Virus record (IMG/VR): IMGVR_UViG_3300017917_003582
Span: 1 to 28,168 of that record
DNA length: 28,168 bases
Reading direction: 5' to 3' (one strand)
Origin: a virus
Shown: piece after piece, positions 22,877 through 28,168 of the stretch
How positions within the stretch are numbered: position 1 is the stretch's first letter
Layout: each line of letters begins with the position of its first letter
Notes under the pieces: generated by a model
Told to the model about the DNA's origin: nothing
The model's database searches: none
What the model saw: the letters and a program-made list of their open reading frames with translations, nothing else
Position numbers and translations under genes: made by a program

Positions 22877-23976
22877 TGATTACCTGCCTCTACAATATAT
22901 TTACCATACTTCTTATGAAATTCATCAAAGTTTTTCAACTGACCAGGTTCAATGGGAAGCTTATAAGTTTTAAGTGCAATCTTAGCGCCCATTACAACTA
23001 ACTCAGTCTCAAAATTACTCATCATGTAACTAAAAAAATTATCAGCCATTTCATGAAATTTTTTGTTAGACACCTTTTGATTCTCTAACGCATCTTTCAA
23101 TTCATAGCACATTGAGATGGTCAGTGAGTACATGGCACTAACTTCTTTAACTTGCAATTCCTTTACTTTACCTGCCAAAATATCACTTGGTTCAGGCATA
23201 CGATTTGAAATTTTTCTGTGTGCCATAAACTTTACAGCAAGACCTTCACCAACTGCACCTGCGGTTAGATTAAATAGCGTATCGGAATCGCAATCTTCAT
23301 CCTTAAGCAAATCGCTAACGAAAACCCAACTACGTGGAGTAGCAAATGCGCGGCTTGCACTTTTGCTATCAAAGTCATAAAGATCCTGTTTGGCAAATGA
23401 CAAGTAACCAACAATATCTTTATGAATATTTTTGTTTACTGCCCAGTTTTGCCAACTAGCGAAATCTGCTCGCATTTCTAAATGCAAGAAACGATTTGCA
23501 AGGGGCATTGGCATGCGATAAGTAACACCTTTGTCACTGTCACGATTACCTGCTGCGACAAGTACAACATTGTCAGGTAGCACATATTTACCTACACGGC
23601 GATTTAATACTAACTGATAACCTGCTGCCTGTACTGCTGGAGGGGCACTATTCATCTCATCAAGGAATAAGACAATCAATGGATACTGACTTGCAAGTTC
23701 CTCATCGGGTAAATCAATAGGGGGAGCCCAATCCATTTTGCCTAGGTCTTTGTTAAAGAATGGAATACCTCGAATGTCAGTTGGTTCCATTTGTGCCATA
23801 CGCAAATCAATCATATGACCACCTAGTTCACTGGTAACTTCACTTACAACTTCACTCTTACCGATACCGGGAGGCCCCCACAAAAAGATTGGGCGCTTTG
23901 ATTTAAATGCTTGTAACATAGCCTTTCGAGCCTGGACACTAGTAATCGTAAGGTTGTCTGAAAGTTGTGCTGCCAT
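22873..23976 (-). CDS. MoxR-family AAA+ ATPase
   Basis: 367 residues. Walker A GPPGIGKS at 34-41, Walker B LIVLFLDE at 100-107, sensor 1 AAGN at 141-144 and the MoxR-type ANRF segment at 160-163. MoxR ATPases act as chaperones or metal-insertion motors with VWA-domain partners. T4-like cyanophages carry a CobS gene of the same broad superfamily, but the N-terminal wording here is plain MoxR. AGGAG precedes the ATG. The promoter upstream is a perfect sigma-70 consensus, so strong early expression is expected. It begins a unit of four overlapping or adjacent genes ending with the VWA protein. Confidence 0.92.
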   Translation of the reverse strand: MAAQLSDNLTITSVQARKAMLQAFKSKRPIFLWGPPGIGKSEVVSEVTSELGGHMIDLRMAQMEPTDIRGIPFFNKDLGKMDWAPPIDLPDEELASQYPLIVLFLDEMNSAPPAVQAAGYQLVLNRRVGKYVLPDNVVLVAAGNRDSDKGVTYRMPMPLANRFLHLEMRADFASWQNWAVNKNIHKDIVGYLSFAKQDLYDFDSKSASRAFATPRSWVFVSDLLKDEDCDSDTLFNLTAGAVGEGLAVKFMAHRKISNRMPEPSDILAGKVKELQVKEVSAMYSLTISMCYELKDALENQKVSNKKFHEMADNFFSYMMSNFETELVVMGAKIALKTYKLPIEPGQLKNFDEFHKKYGKYIVEAGNQ

Positions 23977-24006
23977 TACTTACTCCTGTTTTAAATTAGA
24001 AATACT

Positions 24007-24035
24007 ATTATAGTGTATAAGATAATTATTGTCAA
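24007..24035 (-). promoter_or_regulatory. perfect-consensus sigma-70 promoter for the MoxR unit
   Basis: TTGACA (24030-24035), 17-base spacer, TATAAT (24007-24012) on the minus strand. TTGACAATAA is shared with three other promoters in the next kilobase upstream. Confidence 0.9.
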
Positions 24036-24038
24036 ACA

Positions 24039-24299
24039 CTACATTGACCAATATGTTTCACTGGAAGGATCGCAACAATGAGGTGTGTTGCTGTTAATTT
24101 CAATTTCCTCACCAGTCATTAAATTTTTTACTTTTTTACGTGTTACTACACGGCGTTCGTAAGTATCAAAATCAGCATAAGTGTAATAAACATCTCCTGC
24201 ATTGCGATTTAAACAGGTTGCACTACGCTTTGCAGCAGACTTTAAATCAAAAGTCTTAAGAATTTTAGTGCTTGCTTTATGATAAACTACAAATTCCAT
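24039..24299 (-). CDS. conserved small phage protein of unknown function
   Basis: 86 residues: MEFVVYHKASTKILKTFDLK, then YYTYADFDTYERRVVTRKKV and a conserved-looking end, NTPHCCDPSSETYWSM. I recall the closing CCDPSSETYWSM motif from many uncultured phage proteins. The paired cysteines could bind metal, but only two are present. AAAAGGAG precedes the ATG and a perfect promoter lies upstream, so it is probably an early protein. Confidence 0.8.
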   Translation of the reverse strand: MEFVVYHKASTKILKTFDLKSAAKRSATCLNRNAGDVYYTYADFDTYERRVVTRKKVKNLMTGEEIEINSNTPHCCDPSSETYWSM

Positions 24300-24325
24300 G
24301 TCTGCTCCTTTTGATCATATACAGT

Positions 24326-24354
24326 ATTATATATCCAAAAGTATTTATTGTCAA
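24326..24354 (-). promoter_or_regulatory. perfect-consensus sigma-70 promoter for 24039-24299
   Basis: TTGACA (24349-24354), 17-base spacer, TATAAT (24326-24331) on the minus strand. It starts just after the stop of the 42-residue gene. Confidence 0.9.
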
Positions 24355-24361
24355 CCGTTAG

Positions 24362-24490
24362 TTACTGTCCATCACCAAGTAAAAAGGCTACCATATCACT
24401 CTCAAAAGCAACCATATTTAGGTCATCGAAGCCACATAGTAATAGTTCAAAAAAACTATCACTTAAATCGCCTGGATATAAATTAAACAC
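24362..24490 (-). CDS. 42-residue acidic phage protein
   Basis: A small gene with a GTG start at 24488-24490, directly after the upstream stop (TAATAGTG) and with AGGGAG five bases before. It reads MFNLYPGDLSDSFFELLLCG, then FDDLNMVAFESD and ends MVAFLLGDGQ. It is very acidic with a hydrophobic helix and has no recognised family. The tight junction on one side and a promoter on the other make the frame credible. Confidence 0.6.
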   Translation of the reverse strand: MFNLYPGDLSDSFFELLLCGFDDLNMVAFESDMVAFLLGDGQ

Positions 24491-24492
24491 TA

Positions 24493-24771
24493 TTACTCCC
24501 TAGGTTCCATTGCATAGTTAAACAGTATAAATTTGGCACGGTTCAAAGTTTGACGCACATCCTCAACTGTCATAAAATCATATGACCCGCCGTTGTCATG
24601 GGCTAGCATTTCTTGACAATCACTTATGAGACTAGCAGCCATCATAGCAGGACCGCTGAAACGAAAAGTAAGGCTTTGCTCTACAGCCTCACGCATTTGG
24701 TCTTCGGTGCAACCATACATACGGACTTCACGCTTTTGCTTTTCGGTCATGTTTGCATAAGTAACTGACAT
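24493..24771 (-). CDS. small phage protein of unknown function
   Basis: 92 residues from the ATG at 24769-24771 (MSVTYANMTEKQKREVRMYG); a TTG extension of nine codons is rejected because GGAG lies seven bases before this ATG. The protein is helical (EDQMREAVEQSLTFRFSGPA, then MAASLISDCQEML) with a conserved-looking VEDVRQTLNRAKFILFNYAM end. No domain recognised. It has its own promoter and is probably early. Confidence 0.75.
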   Translation of the reverse strand: MSVTYANMTEKQKREVRMYGCTEDQMREAVEQSLTFRFSGPAMMAASLISDCQEMLAHDNGGSYDFMTVEDVRQTLNRAKFILFNYAMEPRE

Positions 24772-24805
24772 TTGATTGCTCCGTTGTGTAACTGTCAATA
24801 ATGCT

Positions 24806-24834
24806 AGTATACTACCTTACCCATTTATTGTCAA
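24806..24834 (-). promoter_or_regulatory. sigma-70 promoter for 24493-24771
   Basis: TTGACA (24829-24834), 17-base spacer, TATACT (24806-24811) on the minus strand; the -35 overlaps the 3' end of the upstream gene. Confidence 0.85.
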
Positions 24835-25035
24835 CCTTTTTGCCTCTTTACTTATTTCAACACATACAGCAGGTTCAACATTACTACGGCGCACTTGCCA
24901 CTCTTTTTCAGCAGGGCTGCCCTCTCTCAGTATTTTCTTTAACCTAGCATTAGCACTCATTTTTTCAGCCCACATCTGTAAAAACATGTTACGTGCAGGA
25001 CTTACTTCAATAGTACTGATTCTTTCAACTTTCAT
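24817..25035 (-). CDS. small phage protein of unknown function
   Basis: 72 residues, MKVERISTIEVSPARNMFLQ, helical and basic in the middle (EKMSANARLKKILREGSPAE), ending AKRLTING. Two short beta-like segments flank the helix. No family recognised. GGAG precedes the ATG. Its 3' end contains the promoter of the next gene, as in the neighbours. Confidence 0.75.
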   Translation of the reverse strand: MKVERISTIEVSPARNMFLQMWAEKMSANARLKKILREGSPAEKEWQVRRSNVEPAVCVEISKEAKRLTING

Positions 25036-25056
25036 ATCTTCTCCAATAAAAACTAG

Positions 25057-25085
25057 AGTATAGAAAATATTGAAATTATTGTCAA
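25057..25085 (-). promoter_or_regulatory. sigma-70 promoter for 24817-25035
   Basis: TTGACA (25080-25085), 17-base spacer, TATACT (25057-25062) on the minus strand. The TGA inside TTGACA is the stop codon of the upstream gene. Confidence 0.85.
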
Positions 25086-25333
25086 TCCATTAACTTTGCC
25101 ATAAGTATAAGCTTTTGCAAATGGTCAATACTTTTTGCTATTTTAATACTAGGCTCCTCAAGCCTATATTGTTTTGTCTGATGCCTGCACTCAGTTTCTA
25201 ATTTCCCAAGTTCACTTACCATTTTTTCAATATTTTGCAACATTTTAAATAGGTCCATGTTGAAGCGAATAGTAGACAAATTTTTTCTAATTTGTTCACA
25301 TTCAGTTCTATAAGTTAGTGCTGACTTTACCAT
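25082..25333 (-). CDS. small coiled-coil phage protein
   Basis: 83 residues, nearly all helix with heptad-like Leu/Ile/Met spacing (MDLFKMLQNIEKMVSELGKL, later IKIAKSIDHLQKLILMAKLM). One cysteine in each half. No known family. There is no free ribosome-binding site: the only AGG lies in an inverted repeat that runs into the start codon. It follows AhpD by 26 bases. Confidence 0.75.
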   Translation of the reverse strand: MVKSALTYRTECEQIRKNLSTIRFNMDLFKMLQNIEKMVSELGKLETECRHQTKQYRLEEPSIKIAKSIDHLQKLILMAKLMD

Positions 25334-25349
25334 ACCTGATTATCAGGTA
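25333..25349 (-). promoter_or_regulatory. palindrome at the start codon of 25082-25333
   Basis: TACCTGAT, one central base, ATCAGGTA. On the mRNA it can fold as a six-pair stem UACCUG/CAGGUA with an AUAAU loop that takes in the AGG and the A of the AUG. It could be a translational or transcriptional operator; no protein partner is known. Confidence 0.45.
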
Positions 25350-25359
25350 GTTATATTCT

Positions 25360-25887
25360 TTACATTGCAATTTTATTAATACTAGCAATTACACTACTAA
25401 TCTTACCTATTGCCTGTAATTGTTGTACAGTTAAACCTTCTTTTTTTAATGTGTCATAATGATTTTTAACACAAAAATGACATTTACCAACAATACTTGC
25501 TGCTAACGCATACATCTCAAATTGTTTCTTTGTTACTCCACCATGATTTGCATATGCATTCATACGTAATCCAGGTGGCAATCCTTTTAGATCAGGATCG
25601 TTACACATCTCAACAAATGGATAGAATACATTATTAATACCCATTAATGCTGCTGCTGTTTTTGCTGCTTCACATTCTTTTGTCCCTGTTAAAACGCCCT
25701 TCATTTGAATATCAAATGCTAGGTCTCCATTATTTGCAGCAATTGCTGCTGCCAATGCACAAGCATGTGCATCGACCTCATCTAAACCACTACGATTCAT
25801 AACACTGTCAAGATTTAATCTGTTATCTTTGCAGTGATCAGGAATACTATTTTTAATCTGATCAACCCAATTAATTTGTTGTTGCAT
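25360..25887 (-). CDS. ahpD: AhpD-family alkylhydroperoxidase / thiol reductant
   Basis: 175 residues (M. tuberculosis AhpD has 177). The catalytic set is E124, C136, C139, H143 in GKCHFCVKNH, with the same spacing (12, 3, 4) as E118, C130, C133, H137 of mycobacterial AhpD. This protein reduces AhpC-type peroxiredoxin disulphides and has weak peroxidase activity. It is preceded by AAGGA and overlaps the TerC-family gene by 17 bases; the matching AhpC-type protein starts the same operon. Presence of both partners argues for a working peroxide-detoxification pair in the infected cell. AhpD in turn needs a host dihydrolipoamide or thioredoxin-like donor. Confidence 0.9.
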   Translation of the reverse strand: MQQQINWVDQIKNSIPDHCKDNRLNLDSVMNRSGLDEVDAHACALAAAIAANNGDLAFDIQMKGVLTGTKECEAAKTAAALMGINNVFYPFVEMCNDPDLKGLPPGLRMNAYANHGGVTKKQFEMYALAASIVGKCHFCVKNHYDTLKKEGLTVQQLQAIGKISSVIASINKIAM

Positions 25888-26542
25888 TCTTTTTTATCCT
25901 TGTCCTATAATATTGTTTACATGTTAATACAAAAGCCATAATAAATGGCAACCCTTTTTCAGACCAGTCGTGCAACGGATCAATATATGTATCAACAAAA
26001 GGTTCGCTAGTAATCATTTTAAATGCCACAGCATATAATACATAAGCACCGATGAAAACACTGTCTGGATACTTTTCTAATAACTTAGCTACCAGTGTGC
26101 TACCAAATAATATGATAGGTACACTAACTAATAATCCAAATATAATTAACCACCAATTGCCACCTGCTGCTCCAGCAATGGCAAGTGCATTGTCAAGCCC
26201 CATTACAGCATCAGCCATAACAATTGTACCCATTGCTCCCCAAAACGTTTCACTTGCTTTTACATCGGTATGGTCCTCATTACTACTTGTTAGTCTCCAT
26301 GCTATATAAATCAATAGTAAACCACCAACTAATCTAAGTCCAGGAATCATTAACAAATAAGTTAGTGCTGCCACACAAATAAATCTTACAGCAACAGCAC
26401 CAAACGTACCGTATATTAATGCTTTCCTACGCATCTCAGGATTTAAATTTCTACTAGCCATTGCAATTACTAATGCGTTCTCACCTCCAAGAACAACATC
26501 AATTAAAACAATTGCTAGTAATGCCCAAATAAATTCAATCAT
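25871..26542 (-). CDS. TerC/YjbE-family integral membrane protein
   Basis: 223 residues with about six to seven hydrophobic segments. The two family repeats are visible: IDVVLGGENALVIAMA (14-29) and MADAVMGLDNALAIAGAA (109-126), each with acidic residues in a membrane helix that likely bind a metal ion. TerC-family proteins are linked to manganese export, metallation of secreted enzymes and tellurite resistance. Placed between AhpC- and AhpD-type genes, a role in manganese balance during oxidative stress is plausible, by inference. The start overlaps the stop of the 44-residue membrane peptide, and the C-terminus is basic. Confidence 0.88.
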   Translation of the reverse strand: MIEFIWALLAIVLIDVVLGGENALVIAMASRNLNPEMRRKALIYGTFGAVAVRFICVAALTYLLMIPGLRLVGGLLLIYIAWRLTSSNEDHTDVKASETFWGAMGTIVMADAVMGLDNALAIAGAAGGNWWLIIFGLLVSVPIILFGSTLVAKLLEKYPDSVFIGAYVLYAVAFKMITSEPFVDTYIDPLHDWSEKGLPFIMAFVLTCKQYYRTRIKKNATTN

Positions 26543-26669
26543 CTTTCTTCTTATCTTTATTTGCTTTATCGTATAGGTAATTTCCTAACATAACTGCCAC
26601 TACGATTGAAATGAAAAATATTAAAAATTTCATTTCATAAACATCCCACAATGTTTCGTATTCAAACAT
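26535..26669 (-). CDS. 44-residue single-pass membrane peptide
   Basis: A small gene between peroxiredoxin and TerC. MFEYETLWDVYEMKF is followed by one membrane helix (FLIFFISIVVAVMLGNYLY) and a charged tail, DKANKDKKKDD. Its ATG overlaps the peroxiredoxin stop (TAATG) with GGAGGAG upstream, and its stop overlaps the TerC start by eight bases. The layout, one helix and a basic tail, fits a small membrane regulator or partner of the TerC protein; no family is known to me. Confidence 0.75.
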   Translation of the reverse strand: MFEYETLWDVYEMKFLIFFISIVVAVMLGNYLYDKANKDKKKDD

Positions 26670-27262
26670 TATAGTGTGTCTCCTCCAATTGGACGACTAC
26701 ATGGGCATAATTCACCAGTCTGTAATGCGTCTAAAATACGTAGTGTTTCATCTGGGTTACGACCAACATCTAAATTGTTTACTGTAACATGTTGAATAAC
26801 ATTATTTGGATCAATAATAAATGTTGCTCTTAATGCTGCTCCAGCTGGTTTATAAAAAATACCAAGTTGTTGAGCAAGGCCCTCATGTTGTACAGTATCA
26901 TATGTTGTTCTCTGGCTATTCCAACGCTCATCTGCTTCACGTGCCGTATCAGCAAACATCCAACTATTTGTTTTCTTCAAATCTTCATGTGCGTTACGCC
27001 ATGCTAACTTACAGAATTCATTATCTGTGCTACCAATCAATAATACAGCATCACGGTCTGCGAAGTCACGGTTTAATTTATCATATGCTACAATTTCTGT
27101 GGGGCATACGAAAGTAAAGTCTTTGGGATAGTATACAATAACTTTCCACTTCCCTTCAAAACTTTTTTCTGTAATTGTTTCAAAAGCATTGTCTGGGGTT
27201 AATGCTCCTGGTTTAACGCCTGTCATTGCGAAGGGTTCTAAAGTATGTCCAACTGTTTTCAT
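26669..27262 (-). CDS. ahpC: AhpC-type 2-Cys peroxiredoxin
   Basis: 197 residues. Peroxidatic Cys53 lies in PKDFTFVCPTEI, and C186/C188 in GELCPC are the resolving cysteines; the C-x-C form is that of mycobacterial AhpC (C174, C176), whose reductant is AhpD. The stretch VGRNPDETLRILDALQ also matches that subgroup. It reduces hydrogen peroxide and organic peroxides. An insertion of roughly 20 residues (AREADERWNSQRTTYDTVQH) lies between the two cysteine regions compared with M. tuberculosis AhpC as I recall it. AAGGAG precedes the ATG. It heads the operon that ends with AhpD. Confidence 0.93.
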   Translation of the reverse strand: MKTVGHTLEPFAMTGVKPGALTPDNAFETITEKSFEGKWKVIVYYPKDFTFVCPTEIVAYDKLNRDFADRDAVLLIGSTDNEFCKLAWRNAHEDLKKTNSWMFADTAREADERWNSQRTTYDTVQHEGLAQQLGIFYKPAGAALRATFIIDPNNVIQHVTVNNLDVGRNPDETLRILDALQTGELCPCSRPIGGDTL

Positions 27263-27314
27263 TTTTTCTCCTTGTGTGTAATAAGTATGTCTAGAACAAT
27301 ATCATGTTCGTTGA

Positions 27315-27321
27315 TATTTAG
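27315..27321 (-). promoter_or_regulatory. possible late-type element upstream of ahpC
   Basis: GCTAAATA on the minus strand, 52 bases before the ATG at 27262. A sigma-70-like pair (TTGCTA, 17 bases, TATTGT) overlaps the same region but matches only four of six at each box. Which, if either, drives the operon is uncertain. Confidence 0.25.
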
Positions 27322-27348
27322 CAAATACTATGGCATAAATTATAAACT

Positions 27349-27567
27349 TTAGTTATCTAAATTTTCACCGCAATGCGGACATCTTTTTGTATCTTTACGA
27401 TGTTGATGTAATACATCTTCCCACTCTTTAATTTCTTTTATTATTTTTTTAAGAGTTCTACGGCAGCGGATAGGTTTGTCTTTTTCTAATTCATCTTTAA
27501 GTCTTTTTCTTAATTGACCTACTCGTTGTTCAAACACACCTAAAAATCCACCCGCTGCGTCACCCAT
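27349..27567 (-). CDS. small helical protein with C-terminal zinc ribbon half
   Basis: 72 residues. MGDAAGGFLGVFEQRVGQL is followed by a very basic helix (RKRLKDELEKDKPIRCRRTL) and a C-terminal CPHCGENLDN. CPHCG is one knuckle of a zinc ribbon; the other pair is missing, so a dimer or the earlier cysteine may complete it. The ATG directly follows the stop of the glycosyltransferase gene with no spacer. DNA or RNA binding is possible; no family recognised. Confidence 0.7.
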   Translation of the reverse strand: MGDAAGGFLGVFEQRVGQLRKRLKDELEKDKPIRCRRTLKKIIKEIKEWEDVLHQHRKDTKRCPHCGENLDN

Positions 27568-28168
27568 TTATACCTCTATTAAATTATTTTTAAAAATTTC
27601 CCAAGCATTTTCCCAAGTATATTTTGTACTATGGCATTCTACATGATATCTATCTAATGTTAAGCATTCTGTTATAGCTTGTTTTAAATTATCTCTAAGA
27701 AATCCAGTAATCCCATGATCTACCACATCAATTGGGCCCTGACAAGGGTATGCTGCTACTGGGGTACCGCATGCCATAGCTTCAATCATTACTATTCCAA
27801 ATGTTTCCCAACGACTAGGAAATACAAATACATCAGCATTAGCAAAATATTTTGCTAAGTCAATACCTGTTTTATAGCCTACAAATTCTACATCACGGTA
27901 CTTACTTTCTAATTCCTTACGATAAGGACCATCTCCAACTAAAATTTTATTTGCGTGAAAATAATTTAAGTTACAAAACTCATCTAAATTCTTCTCTTTA
28001 CTTATACGGCTAACACAAACTAAATTTAATTTTTCATTAGTCTTATCTCGTAGTTTACTTGAAAAAATCGTTCTGTCAACCCCTCTAGTCCAAGAAACTA
28101 AGTTTTTTATACCCTTTTTATCAAGTTGTTCTACCATACTTTGTGTTGTTGTTAGAACTTTTCCAGTA
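27568..28168 (-). CDS. GT4-type glycosyltransferase, N-terminus beyond window
   Basis: The C-terminal 200 residues of a GT-B glycosyltransferase. The frame stays open to base 28168 (TGKVLTTTQSMVEQ), so the Met at 28137 is internal and the gene starts upstream. Family landmarks are LVCVSRISKEKNLDEF, ILVGDGPYRKELE, and the donor-binding segment VFVFPSRWETFGIVMIEAMA, whose E-x7-E motif contacts the nucleotide sugar. It transfers a sugar to a glycan, lipid or protein. In a phage, host surface or virion glycosylation are both possible. It may act with the sugar genes at 12765-17222. Confidence 0.9.
   Translation of the reverse strand, partial: TGKVLTTTQSMVEQLDKKGIKNLVSWTRGVDRTIFSSKLRDKTNEKLNLVCVSRISKEKNLDEFCNLNYFHANKILVGDGPYRKELESKYRDVEFVGYKTGIDLAKYFANADVFVFPSRWETFGIVMIEAMACGTPVAAYPCQGPIDVVDHGITGFLRDNLKQAITECLTLDRYHVECHSTKYTWENAWEIFKNNLIEV

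Noticed and set aside
1-28168. CRISPR array, tRNA genes, insertion sequences or integrase sites
   Set aside because: No regularly spaced direct repeats, no cloverleaf-like sequence with CCA end, and no transposase or integrase frame were seen by eye.

Overview
This window is part of the genome of a tailed double-stranded DNA phage of the T4-like myovirus type that very probably infects a Gram-negative aquatic bacterium. The sequence is AT-rich and every supported gene lies on the minus strand, packed with 1-, 4- and 8-base overlaps. T4-type hallmarks are a UvsX recombinase (1-900), a gp32-like single-stranded DNA-binding protein (1389-2378) and a gp17-like large terminase (5091-6647). The spanin-like pair points to a Gram-negative host. 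The peptide style of several proteins (MRA-x-EFI starts, QGVAE linkers) resembles uncultured marine and freshwater phages as I remember them; no species can be named.

Layout in the direction of transcription, from high to low coordinates: (1) the end of a group-4 glycosyltransferase and a small zinc-ribbon protein (27349-28168); (2) an overlapping peroxide-stress operon of AhpC-type peroxiredoxin, a 44-residue membrane peptide, a TerC-family membrane protein and AhpD (25360-27262); (3) an early-type block of small genes, several with their own near-perfect sigma-70 promoter (24039-25333), leading into a MoxR AAA+ ATPase and an HExxH/VWA protein (21174-23976); (4) a nearly unbroken, translationally coupled run from 20275 to 15127 holding DHFR, thymidylate synthase, an Asp/Asn hydroxylase-like oxygenase, a sugar epimerase and an asparagine-synthetase-like PP-loop enzyme, followed by a radical SAM protein and a DegT aminotransferase; (5) spanin-like lysis genes and a lipoprotein (11669-12711); (6) a structural or accessory block with a fibre-like protein, three paralogous small proteins that resemble packaged internal proteins, an Ntn-hydrolase, a methyltransferase and a beta-repeat structural protein (6667-11632); (7) terminase, a large modular protein, gp32 and UvsX.

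The gene content suggests four jobs: replication, recombination and packaging; nucleotide supply (ThyA, FolA); surface-glycan remodelling (epimerase, PP-loop amidotransferase-like protein, radical SAM, DegT, methyltransferase, glycosyltransferase); and peroxide or metal stress control (AhpC, TerC, AhpD). Most interesting are the AhpC/TerC/AhpD operon, the MoxR/VWA module with two small partners, the tandem proteins with capsid-targeting-like N-termini, a DegT gene remnant at 15054-15125, and a family of promoters sharing TTGACAATAA. Three small genes (22721-22876, 24362-24490, 26535-26669) were found by reading between the larger ones. No tRNA, rRNA, CRISPR array or insertion sequence was seen, and no stretch over 300 bases lacks a gene.
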